Origin: Hirsutella rhossiliensis
Taxonomy: Eukaryota > Ascomycota > Sordariomycetes > Hypocreales > Ophiocordycipitaceae
Reading direction: 5' to 3'
NCBI RefSeq assembly: GCF_020360975.1
Contig: NW_025408670.1
Coordinates: 2,108,001-2,172,000 of the forward strand
Length of the DNA: 64,000 nt
The first letter of the stretch is position 1. Every line of letters starts with the position of its first letter. Shown here one piece after another: positions 23,230-35,436 of this stretch. The notes below the pieces were generated by a model that saw only the letters and a program-made list of their open reading frames with translations, had not been told where the DNA came from and did no database searches. Position numbers and translations under genes: made by a program.

Positions 23230-25130
23230 TTATAGCGGGAATAATAAGACCCCTTTAAAGTAGTATATAGGGTATAGGAGGGAGTAACCTAAGGCTTATA
23301 AGGAGTATAAGAACTACTACTACCGCTATATAAAGCTTAATAACGACTATATAGACCTAACCCCGAACTTAAACTAAAGCTAGCTTAGATAGCTAGCTTA
23401 TAAGATAAAGTAATAACTAAGGCCTATACTAAGGTAGGACTTATACTAGCGGCGGTATAAAGGCGTTTACTATAGCCTATACTATAACCTTAGATTTAAT
23501 CGAGGTTAAGATTAATAATAATCTTAGCTAAGACTAAACTATAATAGCTATAAAGACGCTATTAAATAAAGTTAGGAGCGCTAGTAGGATTAATAAGTAA
23601 CGTAAGATAGGGACGCTTTAAGGTAGGCTCGGCGCTAGGAGAACTACTAAGCTATAGCTTAGCGTTAGAACTAATAAAGGGAGATATAGTAGGCTCCTAA
23701 GCTAGCTTTATAACGACCGTAGGTATAGTAATAATAATAGACTCCTTAGCCTTAGCCTTAAAAGGGGCCTTAGATATAGCTACCGCCTTATCTTTACCTT
23801 TACCCTTCCCTTTATTAAATAGGGCTAGGGCTAGACTAGGCTTAGTAAGATTAAAACCGCTATCCTTACTATTAGGGCCGTTGCTAGTAATAAGATAGAA
23901 ATAGTTAGCGAGATCGTTAACTACTATAAGAGTCTTCTAGGTAACTAAGAGTAACTTAGGCCTAACCTAAGCTAAGGTCTTAATAGTATCGCTAAACTTA
24001 CCTAAGTACTTTTTTAAGGACTTATATATATAGTAGGTATTATTTATAAAATAGGTAAAAGCTAATATAAGCGTTTTAATATTCTTAGTAACTATAGCTA
24101 GACTAAGGGTAAACTTACTTAATATGCCCTTACCCTTAGCGGTAAGGGCCTTTTAACTAGCGCGAATATAAGTTTTTAGAGTAGCGTAATAAAAGCGCTC
24201 CTATACTAAACCCTTAATAAGGGAGGGGCTATTAACCTTAGACTATACTTAGTAAAGGGTATAAGTAGCCTCCTTACCTTTAAAGGTAATCTAGAATATA
24301 AATTAATACTTATAAGAATATACCCTTATATTCCTATTTTACTATTATAAAGAAATAATAAGTATAGGGAGGCTTTATAAAATAAGCTAGTAAAAAGAGG
24401 CTCTATAATACAGTCTAAGGGAATAACCCTTAAAAGACAAAGACCTTTACTAGATAACTATACCTTCCTCTAGGAAAAGCGGGTCAGGATAAGCCTATCC
24501 TTATAAACAAAAATATACATAAAATGCATAAGTCAATTACGAGCAGAACGGATACCCTATTGCCTATTTTAGCCTAGCGGATCCGAAGATATCCGCGATA
24601 CGAGAATAGGTAGGGCATAGAATATTCTAGTTAAATCCACTACTTATACTAGAACCCATAGTCTTACGTTAACTATTACGCTATAATTAGACCACCTACT
24701 AAGTTAGGAAGATATACTATAGATAGAGCTTTTTAAGCACTATAGAATATACTAGAAAGCTAACTAATTAGTCTACTAGTAGGCGAGCAATAGTCTATAA
24801 AAGACAAAGGATTTCCCTAGGAGTAGTAGATAGAATAAGTAAGTTCGTAAGTATCTTTTATAACGCTATTCTTTTAATATATTATTTAGCCCCTTATATA
24901 CTCGTTATAAATTCCGGACGAAATCCTACCCTATACTCCTTCGACCGATCTTTCCGCTTACGTTATCGATTACCCGATTCTACGCTTATTACTTATACCT
25001 TCTAATAATACTAAACTTAGATAGTACTATAGTAAGAAGGGGTTACTTACTTAGTAATAAGACTAGTTAAAGTTAGCGTAAGCGATATACGCTTTAGCCT
25101 TTACGGCTATTAAAGTTAGCTAAAAATACT
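23230..25130 (-). pseudogene. LINE-B antisense ORF downstream of ORF2
   Basis: Read on the - strand, a long frame has stops only at probable Gln/Trp codons: ALTAKGKGILSKFTLSLAIV (about 24090-24150), FTYFINNTYYIYKSLKKYL, NYFYLITSNGPNSKDSG (about 23880), then a Lys/Ala-rich stretch KGKGKDKAVAISKAPFKAKA (about 23760-23820). The same frame is open in LINE-A (about 46420-46560: KEKGKGKSKGKVAIISKAL). Conservation of amino acids in two decayed copies points to a former gene. It overlaps the region between ORF2 and the LINE 3' end and faces ORF2. It is split by the solo LTR at 24311-25007. I do not recognise the protein; the 5' limit is uncertain. Confidence 0.5.
24311..25007 (+). repeat. Solo LTR of the Copia-1 family in the LINE-B 3' region
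   Basis: 697 bp with ATACT duplications (24306-24310 and 25008-25012). LINE-A has the uninterrupted site near 47020-47030 (TTAGTACTAAACTT). It is nearly the same sequence as the copy at 15527 and, like it, keeps CA sites (ACAGTCTAAG, AAACAAAAATATACAT). Confidence 0.92.
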
Positions 25131-25925
25131 AAAGGTAAGACCGACCTAAGATAAAACTAGGATTAATACTTATAAGACTAGTTTTAATAGCTAGTAAAGG
25201 ACTTATAGGTAAGCTTACTAGTAAGACGCCTAATATATATATAATATAGAATAGAGCGCTCTAACCCTACTATAGTAGCGACTTTTTTATAAGGAGGGGG
25301 TTTTAAAGGAGGTAAACCGCTACTACCTAAGTTAGCTTCTTAGTTAGATATTACGATATAGCGATAAGTAAACTAAATATAATACTAAGGAGACCTAGAG
25401 TTATAGAAATAAAGTAAGCGAGGTAGTAGTTAGGCTTATAAAAGAGCTAGATAATAAAAAGATAGAAGGAGGTATAAATAAAACTAAGGAGGGAGGGTAG
25501 GTATATATATACGCGAGCTAAGTATATATAATTAGTAACTATAAGATAGAAGGTAAATATAGGCCGCTATACCCTTAATTAAAAAATCGCGTAGCTAGAT
25601 AGGAACCGATTTACGATTAATAAAGCTAGCTAACTAAATTTTAATTAGCTAGCCCTACCTAGGAGCGACCTATACTAGCGCCCGGCTTAGTAACCGGATA
25701 TTACTTACCTTATTAACTAACGGACTAATAAGCTAACGTAACTATAGCTATATAGTAGCGACGTAAGAGCTATAGTAAATAGAGGCGCCCGCGAGTTAGG
25801 CCCTTAAAGAGAGACTACTACCTATAACCCTAGGCCTAGGCTAGCGAGCCCGGGCCGCGGCCGCTTAGGATAGTAGCGGCTATAGCCTAAGAGGGCCTAT
25901 ACTAAGATACTATAGTATAGAAGGA
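25130..25925. other. LINE-B 3' region without recognised coding; GC-rich block
   Basis: It lies between the antisense ORF and the shared 3' tail. I recognise no protein. It contains an unusually GC-rich block (about 25785-25865, with CCCGGGCCGCGGCCGC at 25849-25864). In LINE-A the same place (about 47855-47880) has decayed to an AT-rich sequence. It could hold the promoter of the antisense ORF; that is inference only. Confidence 0.4.
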
Positions 25926-26095
25926 GCCTATAGTAGCTAGCGTAAATTTCTTATATACTACTACTATAACCTCGTTTAAGGCGGACCTATACTAAAAAAA
26001 AGGAAGGGTTCTCCCTTAAGCACTTTAGTTTTTCCCTCTTATTTAATATTAAAGTTCTAGATACCTTTAGCTAGGTCCCTAGTATAATCTAAATA
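25925..26095 (+). repeat. LINE-B 3' tail, shared with the SINE-like elements
   Basis: The last about 170 bp, with TAAGCACTTTAGTTTTTCCC at about 26017-26036 and TTAATATTAAAGTTCTAGAT at about 26043-26062, ending GTATAATCT plus an A/T-rich tail. The same sequence ends LINE-A (about 47940-48107), SINE-1 (about 32090-32260) and SINE-2 (43863-44044). LINE reverse transcriptases commonly recognise the 3' tail of their RNA. Confidence 0.85.
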
Positions 26096-26111
26096 ATAAC
26101 TTAAGCTTAGT

Positions 26112-28945
26112 CCTTAAAGTATAAATCTTTTAATATAAACCTTATAATAAGTTAGTTTAACTATAAAGGTACTATAATTACTATAAGTATAGCTATATTA
26201 CTAAGTAGTATATATTAATATAACTTTATAGCTAATATAAGAGTATAGTATATAGTAAAAGTAAGGATAAATATAAGGCTAAGAAGGGCGAAATCCTTTA
26301 TAACTATATCTTATATTAAGGGGACTACTTATTATAAACCTAGACTTACCTTATAGTAAATAAAGCTTAGGAAAAAGTAAGGGAAAGCTACTTATAGTAA
26401 CTTTAATAGTTTGCGAATACTTAGATATATACTAAGTAATAAGTACTACTTACTATTAAAGCCTAAGGCGTTCTTAAATTAACCGCGGTTTAAAAGTAAG
26501 GACTAAGTAAACTATACTAAGATAAAAGGTTAAGCTTAAAATACCTACTAGCTAGTAAGGCTAAGGAGGCTAAACTAAGTATAAATAATATTTATAAGTA
26601 TAGTAAATAAAAAAGCGCTAAGAGATAAAGCGCCTCCCTCCTTATATAAACGACCCTTTTTATCTTAACCTTACCTATATATAACTAAAAGTACTATTTT
26701 AAAATATATTAAAGAGATATAAGCTAGCTTAGTTAGCGCTTTACTACTAAGCTAGCTTTAACTTAATAGTATTATAGGAAGTAAAAGCTATATTAAGAGG
26801 CGGCCCCCCTCCTTTTAAAGTAGCACTTTATAGCCTAGTCTATAAAAAAGGGAGGTATACGCTATATATATATAAAAGGCTTAAGCTAAGGACTTAGTTA
26901 CCTTAGTTTAAACTAAACTAAAGTAAGGTAATTTTTAAGGATAGTATTAAACTATAAGTAATTTACTTACTATTAAGGGCTATAAGGGCTAAAGTATTAT
27001 ATAACCTAAGTATAATTAAACTAAAGTACCTTATAATAATAGTAAGGGACTTTAATATCTATTACTTACTTTAAGATAAATATAGTAAAACCTTAGATAG
27101 CGCGATATAACTTATATAAAAGGTAATAAGATTATAACTTAAACTTATTACTTTAAGAAAAAAGTATATAAGATTTTTCTATAGCTAAAGGTATAATACT
27201 ATTAACCTAGCTTAAGTAATACTAAAAACTAAGATATAGTATACTAGGCCTAACCTAGACCTAACTAAGTTAAACTATATCCCTTAGACTATTATACTAT
27301 AGGTTAATACTTAGGCCTAGGTATTTAAACTAGCTTTAAAGTAAAAAGAAGTAAAAGTAAAGCTAGTTAAAGCTAAGACTATATCTTAGCTAAGACTATA
27401 CTAGCTAATACTTTAAATACTTAAGGATATTAGCTAGGACCTATACTATATCTTTACTACTTTAGCGTAGATTATAATAGCTATAGTTTTAAGCTAAGAG
27501 TAAGTATTACTTAAGGGTAGTATATAGTTTACCTTAAAGGTAAGAAAGGTAATAAGGGAAGCTAAAAAGGTAAGAAGGAAGTATAAGTAAGAAAGAAGTA
27601 AGGTAAACTAAAAAGACTTATAAAAAGTATTTATAGCTTAAAAGTAAACTATTTATAAGGTAAGGAGGGCCTATTAGTATAAGTTCTTAAAAGAATTTAG
27701 TACTAATAATACTAAGCTTTAAAATATAAAAAGGTAAGCTAAACTCTATAGTAAGCTACTACTAAAACCGACCTATATCCCGCTATTAGTTAAGGAGGGT
27801 AAAGACTAACTAATAATAACCTTTAAAAGGAAGGCTTAAATATTAGCCGCTAAGTTCTTTTTATTAAAGGCCGGTATAACTTAAGGGCTACCTTAGCTTA
27901 TAGCTAAGGCGACCTTTATAGTTAACTAATAAATCTAGCTAGCTAATATTACTATAGCGCTAAGTAAAATAGTAAGCTAAAAAGTAATAGGTTTAAATAG
28001 TATCCCTTTAAGGTTTATTAAGAAGTATAAACTAGCTTTAATTTAGTAACTAGCTATAATCTTTAACGCCTATACCTAACTCTTATATTTCTTAGGTTAG
28101 TTTTATAGCGCGAATATAGTAGTTATTTAAAAGCTAGGTAAGAGGCTAGAAGCTTATTATATAGTAAAGGGATAAAGACTAATTTCCCTCTTACTTATAA
28201 TAAGAAAAGTACTTAAGTAGATATTACTTTAAAGGATTATAAGAGTAATAAAAGTAAATATTATCTTATTAAACGGATAAATAAAGAATAAAAAGGAACG
28301 CTTTATATAAGCAGCGATCTTACTAATAATAAAACTAATATACGCGACCTAAGCTTAAAAGGGTATTATATTATTCTTATAGCTAGATATTAAGGGCGTA
28401 TTTAATATAGTTAACTATAATAAGCTTATAAGGGAACTAAAGCTTAAAGGATACCTTAGATAGCTTATAAGCTTAATATAGAGCTTTATAAGCGATAAAG
28501 GATTAACCCTTTACTTTAATAAAAAGACCTTAAAGCTAACTTAAGTATTAATAAGAGTCCTTTAAAGCTCTTTTTTATCCTTAATCTTATTTTTATATTA
28601 TATAACCCTGTTATATAAGAAGCTTAGTATAATATATAGTATTTATATTATTAGCATTACTAATAATATAAATATAGTTAGTATTAAACTTAATAAAGCT
28701 ATTATAGTAGTATACTTAAAGGAGGCCTAAAAGGAATATATAAAGTAAGAGACTAAGTTTATAGTTACTTTTAAACTATTAAAGAGTAAGTTAATATACT
28801 TTATATAAAGGAGATAAGTAATAATATTACTTATCTACCTTAAGGCTAACGTAGTAATACTAGTCTAAGAAGCTTACCTATTAAGGGTTTAAGTATACTA
28901 AAAATTATATTAAAAAGTATACCTAAAATAGCTTTAAGTAAAGAT
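26112..28945 (+). pseudogene. LINE-A middle part: end of ORF1, endonuclease and RT
   Basis: Collinear with about 9960-13360 of LINE-B without its solo LTR. The CCHC knuckle of ORF1 is at about 26169-26210. The endonuclease DFN motif is at about 27043-27060 (GGGACTTTAATATCTATTAC). RT continues to 28945, with the FADD-type block at about 28650-28680 reading ITNNINIV. The end is cut by Copia-1 at the AAGAT duplication; the frame resumes at 44621. More TA and fewer CG than LINE-B throughout. Confidence 0.75.
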
Positions 28946-29641
28946 TATAAAAAGGTTTAAGTTATAAGCATAGGATTAGGTAATCGATAATATAAGCGAA
29001 AAAATTAGTCGAAGGAGTATAGGGTAGGATTTTATCTAGAATTTATAATAAGTATATAAGGGGCTAAATAATATATTAAAAGAATAGCGTTATAAAAGAT
29101 ACTTATAAACTTACTTATTTTATCTACTACTCTTAGGGAAATCCTTTATCTTTTATAGACTATTATTCGCTTACTAGTAAACTAATTAGTTAGCTTTCTA
29201 GTATATTCTATAGTACTTAAAAAGCTCTATCTATAGTATATCTTCCTAACTTAGTAAGTAGTTTAATTATAATATAATAGTTAACGTAAGACTATAGGTT
29301 TTAGTATAAGTATTAGATTTAACTAGAATATTCTATGCCCTACCTATTCTTATATCGCGGATATTATTAAAACCGCTAGGCTAAAATAGGTAATAAGGTA
29401 TCCGTTCTACTCGTAATTAACTTATATATTTTATATATATTTTATTTTATTAAGATAAGCTTATCTTAACCTACTTTTCTTAAAGGAAGGTATAGATATT
29501 TAGTAGAGGTCTTTATTTTTAAGGGTTATTCCCTTAAACTATATTATAGAGCCTCTTTTTACTAGCTTATTTTATAGAGCCTCCCTATACTTATTATTTC
29601 TTTATAATAGTAAAATAGGAATATAAGGGTATATTCTTATA
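28946..29641 (-). repeat. Copia-1 3' LTR
   Basis: 696 bp. It starts (on the - strand) TATAAGAATATACCC and ends near CTTAAACCTTTTTATA. It is the same family as solo LTRs 4252, 15527 and 24311, but almost all CA/TG sites are now TA: the ATGCATAAAATGCATAAG segment of the 15527 copy is ATATATAAAATATATAAG here (about 29411-29440, reverse strand). Confidence 0.92.
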
Positions 29642-29655
29642 GCCTCCTTTAAAGA
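29642..29655 (-). other. Copia-1 polypurine tract
   Basis: On the - strand CTTTAAAGGAGGC lies directly upstream of the 3' LTR. Copia-2 has a near copy at 49005-49017 in the same position, so the two families are related. Confidence 0.6.
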
Positions 29656-31487
29656 GTACTAAGTAAATAAGGCTCTTTACTAGTTATTTCGTTTATAGTA
29701 GAATTATCCTTATTAAGAATAAGGTATATAATAGGAATATAAAGGAAAATTTTAAAACCCTTTCTAGGAAAAACCTTAGTAAGAAAAATCTTAGTTATAG
29801 TTATAATTTTTCTTTTCTTCTTAGGTAAACCTTTATAAAGAAAAGGCCTTATAGCGTTATTATAGGAAACCTTTAATAAGGAAAAACCTTATTTTTATAA
29901 GTTATTTTTTACTAATAGGAAACCTTTTTAAAGGAAAAACCCTATTAGTTATATATAGAGGAAAAGCTAAAAAAGTAAAAGATAGCTAAAAAACCTCTAT
30001 TAAAGGGATATAAGCTTTTCTTTTCTTAGCTCTTTTAATTCCCTTAGGAAAAAAGGCTCTTAAAACTTAAAGAATTTTTCTCTTCTTAGTTTCTTAGTAA
30101 ATATATTAGTAATATTATCTTTAGATTTAATATAGAAAATCTAGATCTTCTTTTCCTTAATATTTTCTTTAGTATTAAAGTAAGTAATATTTATATACTT
30201 TATCTTTTTATAAAATTCCGGATTTTTAAGTAATTTAATAGCTACCTTATTATCTATTAAGATAAGAGGTATAGTATTAAGAATTCTAATAGATAAGCTA
30301 TTATTTATTAAATAAAATAGCTAATTTAAATATAAAGCTTCTTTATTAGCCTCCTTAAGGGTAATAAATTTAGCTTTATAGGTTAATAGGGCTATAGATT
30401 TTTACTTTTAGCTAGCCTAACTTATAATATTTTTATAAATATAGAAATAGTATCTAAAAACGGATTTTCTATTTATAAGGTTAGACGCCTAGCTAGTATT
30501 AGAATAACCTTTTATAAAGTTATAAGTATAAAGGATATTATAGTAATAAATTATCCTTAAGTTAGGGTATTTATTTAAATATTTCTAGATAGTATTTAAC
30601 GCTTTAAAATACGTATTATTTAGTTTAAAAGTAAATCTAGTATAGGAAATAATAGTATATAAAATGTCTAGCCTACTTATTATAGCTAGATATAATAAAG
30701 CCCTTATTTCCCTTTAATAAATAAGGATTCCTTTTTATAAAGGCGTTATAGTAGCCTTTTAAAGCTTTACTCTTACTATAGTAAGCGTATTAAAAGTCCC
30801 TAAGTCTTCTTTATTATATTCTTATATTTTATTATAAGTATATTTTTCCTAGGATATAAATATCTCCTTTTTACTTTAGTTTATAGTTATATATATTCCT
30901 AAGAAGTCTTTTAGTTCGCCTAGAAGCTAAACCTTTATATAATCTACTACTCTTTTAAGTAAACTATTTATTATACCTCTATTAAGCCCTATTATTAAGA
31001 GGTTATCTATATAAATTACTATCGTAATTTTATATTATATATTTTTAAATACCCCTTTATTTATAAGAAGGGCCGAAAATCCTATCTTAGCTAATATAGA
31101 GCTAAGATAGTTATACTAAAGCTTTAGGCTTTATTTAAGGCTATATAATACTTTCTTTAATTTTACTACTAGCCTTTTCTTTTTTTATAGCTCTAGAAAC
31201 TATAAATAGCTTATATTATACTTATACTAGCTTTTATTAAACTAGTCTTTAAGTATTAGCTCTTTATAGCTTATAAGGACTTTTATATAAATATCTATAT
31301 CTATTTCGGTATATATAAAGGCATTTTATTTATCGTAATATAGTAGAGTATAATTATTAGAAATAGCTATTATAAGTAGCTTTCTAATAGATTTAGGTCT
31401 TACTATTATAGAAAAGGTTTCTAAATAATCTAGGCTATAGACCTAATTAAATCCTTATACTATATAGCGGGCTTTATATTTAATAAT

Positions 31488-32260
31488 AACCCTCGTAGTA
31501 TAGTAGTTATTTACCTAGGAAGCCTACTAGCTATAACGCTAGAGTCGGTTCGAATCTAGCTAGGGGCACGATTAAATTTTAGTCGGACTAGTAAACTACG
31601 CTAACCTACTTATTAATTAGCTAATTAGCGCTTTTAGAAGCGCTTATAAATATACTAGCAGTCTAGCCCCGCTATAAGTAAGCCGGCCCGGACCTCGCTT
31701 ACCCGGACCTAGCGACGAATTTATTAGGACCTCCCCCTTAACCCCGGTCTAGGCCCCCCGACCGGGAAAATAAAAACCTAGGGCCGATACTAGTAACTTA
31801 ATAAGTATAGCGCGAAGCTAGTATAATAACCCGACTACTAGCCTAGCTAAAGGCCGGTATTAATAAAAATAGCCTACTAAGCTTTATAGTAGAAAAATAA
31901 GGTAGAGCTTAGAAAGATATCGTTATAAGATAAGGTCGGAGATAATTATATAATTAACTATTAACTATTAACTAAAAAACGCTTATACTATTAATTAACG
32001 TTATATACCCTATATATATAAAGGAGTTACTTTCTAAGATTACTTTATAGTAGGGCTAATACGATTTTAATTAACTATAACGATACCTAAGATAGCTAGT
32101 ATAAGATTCCTATATATTATAACCGCGACTTAGTATAATAGCGGACTAGCTATAAAAGAAAGGAGGGTTTTCCTCTAAGTACTTTAGTTTTTTCCTCCTA
32201 TTTAATATCGAAGTTTTAGATACTTCTAGATAGGTTACTAGTATAATCTTAATAATAATA
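31488..32260 (+). mobile_element. SINE-1: tRNA-headed SINE-like element with LINE 3' tail
   Basis: 773 bp bracketed by the 12-bp duplication ATATTTAATAAT (31476-31487 and 32261-32272), inserted in the RT part of Copia-1. The head carries Pol III A- and B-box sequences in tRNA-like spacing, with CTAGGGGC closing a stem against the 5' CCCT. A GC-rich centre (about 31670-31780, with ACCCCGGTCTAGG and CCCCCCGACCGGG) follows. The last about 170 bp match the LINE tail, ending in TAATCTTAATAATAATAAT. No reading frame recognised. Long duplications, a simple-repeat tail and a tail shared with the resident LINE indicate LINE-machinery retrotransposition in trans. Confidence 0.75.
31496..31557 (+). promoter_or_regulatory. 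SINE-1 internal Pol III promoter (A and B boxes)
   Basis: A box TAGTATAGTAG at 31496-31506 fits TRGYNNARNNG exactly. B box GGTTCGAATCT at 31547-31557 differs from GGTTCGANTCC only at the last base, a C-to-T change. The region folds as a tRNA-like D and T arm, but the anticodon arm has extra bases and I cannot assign an isotype. Confidence 0.7.
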
Positions 32261-35200
32261 ATATTTAATAATATTATTATTATTATCTTACTTTATTTTA
32301 TAGACTTAACGGCTACTTAGGGCCTTCTTATTACTAAGAAGAGGCTTTAATTCCTAGGTATTTTAGTTTAAGAGCTCTTTTATTTCTAGAAATATAGCTT
32401 ATTTTTATTTTATAGCTTCTAAGCTATTATAGCCTATTTAAATATTTTAAGCTCTATAGGATCCTTATTTTCTAGTAAAGATAGAATAATCTCTTTACTT
32501 TTACTATTTAATATAGTATTTATTTCGGGGTATTCGATATAGTCTTTATAAAATCTATTTAGCTTCTTAGGTATATTAATATAGATTTATAGATCCTTAT
32601 TTAATCCCTTTTCTAAAAGAGGATTATTTCCTTTTTTTATAAAAGGGTTATCTTCCTTCTTTATAAAACGGTTATCTTCCTTCTTTATAAAAAGGTTATT
32701 TTTCTCTTTTTTTAAAGAAGAGTTATTACCTTCTTTATATATAGGTTCCCTTTATAAATAATTATCCGGGACCTTATTTATAGAAGGTAAGGTATTAAAA
32801 TCGAAGTCCTTAAGGTCTTCTTTTTTTTTAATTTTCTATAAATTTATTTTCTAGGATAATAGTATCTCTAGAAATTATTACCTTTCTTTTCGAAAAGTTA
32901 TATATTTTATAAGTATTTTTAGTATAGCCTATAATAATACCCTTATAAGCTTTTATTTCTAGCTTATCTAAGGGTCTTTATTTTTATAATAAATAGTACT
33001 TTTAAAGGTTATAATTTTCTTTAAGTCTTTTAAGGCTAGAGATTTATTTTCCTTTTTCTTTATAAGAGTTTAGAAGCTTATTTATAAGTAAGGGGTCCTA
33101 TTATATAAATAGGCTACTATTAATATAGCTTCTCCCTATAGATATTTAGGTAGTTTTACCGTAAATAAAATAGCTTAGGCTTTATTTAAAATAGTCCTAT
33201 TAATCCTCTTTATTACTCCGTTTAATTTAGGAGTCCTAGGAGGGCTAGTATAATATTAAATTCCCTTTCTTAAGTAGTAGGGTTTTATTTTATATAGGAA
33301 TTCTTTTACGTTATCTAAAAAGACTTCTTTTATAATAATATTATCTTAGTTATTTTTAACTAAAGCTTTATATTCTAAGAATTTATCTAGGTCTTCTACC
33401 TTAGATTATATTAAAGATATTTCTAAATATCTTACCCTTATATCTAAAAAGGATATAAAGAAGGTATATTTATTATAAGTAGGGGTCCTTATAAGGCCCT
33501 AAATATTAATAGTAACTCTATTAAGGTAATTATATACCTTATTAAATAGGGATTTATTCCTTTTATTAGTTGCCTTTACTTTAATATAAGCCTTATATTC
33601 TTTTATTTTTATAATATCCTTCTTAGGGATAGTTATATCTTTATTATATCTTTTAAAGGTTTCTAGTAAGGCTTTAGGACTTATATATCCTATCCTTAAA
33701 TACTATAAATAAAAGTTAAGGTCCTTTATATTATTCCTTATATTATTAATATTATATAAGAATGTCTTTTTTTAAGAAAGGAATTTCTAAAGAGAAGATA
33801 TAAAGGTTATCTTATTATTTTCCTTTAGATATAATATTAGCCTAGTTATTTAATAGGAAAATTTCCTTATTATTAATAAAGGCATAAGTATTTTTAAAAT
33901 ATAATTAGCTTATAATATTTACCCTTAATTTAGGTATAAAAAGGTAGTTTCTTAAGATAAATAGCCTTTTATTATTTAGAAATCTAAAAAAAAGATCTCT
34001 ATAGCTTTTAATAACTATATAAGATACCTTTCCCTAATTAACCTTAGTAGAGATAGTTCGAAAATTAATAAGAAATTTCTTTTCCGATACTATATACCTA
34101 GTAGCACTAGTATTATATATAAAATTATAGAAATTTCTATTCTTTAAGGTTTTATAAGGGATTTCCTTTTCTTTTACCTTATATATAAGGTCTTTAATTT
34201 AAGAGGAATTTAAAGGTCCTATTTACCTATTATTAAATATAGCTTTTTTAGGATATTCGAAGAGATATATACCTCTACTTCTTCTTCGGAGCTTTTATAA
34301 CCTTTAAGGGTAAGAGGAGGAATAAAAAATTTAATTTCCGGTTCTTTATCCGTTTTATTATCGATTTCTATTTTTTCTACTTTTAATATATATAGAGAAA
34401 AGGGATTTTTCGTCTTCTTATCGACGTAAGAATCTAATTTAATAGGATTTCCTTCTATAAAAGGTTTTCTAAGCCTCTTAAAAAGTATTCCTTTATTTTA
34501 ATTTTTTAAATTTTTAGAAAAGCCTTTAAAGGCCTTTTCTAAGTAAAGATAGTAGTAATCTTTAACTAGATACCCCTTTTTCTTATAGTAAATATATTAT
34601 AATATAATTTTTATCTTTTTCTAGGGCTTCTTAGTTAGGAAAGCTTACTTAAGGGGATTTTCTAAAAACTTAGTCCTTTTAAATTCGTTTATAAGACTAC
34701 TAAAGAGAGACTCTAGATTAAAAGCCTTTAAGTTATTTTAAACAGCTTATATTATATTAGTTATATACCTATAAAATAAGCCCGAAAGGCTATTTAAAAT
34801 CTAAGCTATAATAACTACTTTTAGAATTATAATATTCTATGCTTTTAGCTCCTTAAATACCTCTTTTACCTTATTTAAGTAGCCTTCTAGGGATTTAAAA
34901 TCCCTTACTAAAGTATTAAAAAGCTCCTTTATAAGCAGGTAATTTAAAGTAAAGGAGATAAGGTTATATAGGTTTTTTAACCTATCCTACGCCTCTTTAG
35001 TATTTATTATATACTTTATTTAGGTTAAAGGACTATCTTTAATATAAAGAAAAATTAAAGTAAGTGCTTCTTTTATTTTTAAGTAATTTTCTTACTATAT
35101 AGTAGTAGAAAGCTTCTCCTTAACTAAAAGAGCCTATATTTAAATAGCCTAGAAGGTATAGTTAGAACTACCTTTAAGTTTAGTAAATTCGAACTTATTC

Positions 35201-35292
35201 CTAGAGCCTATTTTAGAGAATTCGAGGTCGTATAGTTAGTATTAGAATTTTAAAGTTATTACCTAACTTATAGAGAAGCTAGGTATATAACC

Positions 35293-35430
35293 TATAAAAA
35301 GGTATAAGTAATAAGCATAGAATTAGGTAATTAATAACGTAAGTAGAAAGATTAGTCGAAGGAGTATAAGGTAGGATTTCGTCCGGAGTTTATAATAAGT
35401 ATATAAGGGGCTAAATAATATATTAAAAGA
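35293..35430 (-). repeat. Copia-1 5' LTR, inner part (138 bp)
   Basis: The gag-proximal end of the 5' LTR, continuing at 44058-44615 after SINE-2. Its border with the internal region (CCTATAAAAAGG) matches the other family copies. Confidence 0.9.
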
Positions 35431-35436
35431 CCCTTA

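Larger units (their letters stand above)
8920..26095 (+). mobile_element. LINE-B: full-length fungal LINE inserted in LINE-A ORF1
   Basis: A second copy of the same LINE family. Removing the solo LTR at 12267, Gypsy-1 and the solo LTR at 24311, each with one duplication, leaves about 7.36 kb: short 5' leader (8920-8960), ORF1 (about 8960-10420), ORF2 (about 10540-14430), an antisense ORF (about 25130-23230), a GC-rich stretch and a 3' tail (about 25925-26095). It ends AGTATAATCTAAATA, next to the 16-bp duplication. More CG pairs survive than in LINE-A, including a CCCGGGCCGCGGCCGC block at 25849-25864. It is therefore younger, as nesting requires. Confidence 0.85.
29700..35250 (-). pseudogene. 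Copia-1 gag-pol polyprotein remnant
   Basis: Read on the - strand. Gag: FSKIGSRNKFEFTKLKGSSN (about 35150-35215) and further UBN2-type sequence. CCHC knuckle about 34553-34596, reading YIYYKKKGYLVKDY. Integrase: LNGVIKRINRTILNKA (about 33180-33230), the NG-x-ER-NRT block, and YLYNRTPYL (about 33100). RT: VVKLKKVLYSLK (about 31139-31175) and IVIYIDNLLIIG (about 30990-31030), the YVDD motif. RNase H: KKIKYINITYF (about 30180-30215). Length after removing SINE-1 (31488-32260) fits a Copia polyprotein of roughly 1,500 residues or more. Full of stops. Confidence 0.85.

Noticed and set aside
31488..31570. Functional tRNA gene
   Set aside because: Extra bases in the anticodon arm, no assignable anticodon, RIP-type mismatches in the stems, and continuation into a repeated 775-bp unit with LINE tail show it is the head of a SINE-like element. 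Same for 35431-35515.
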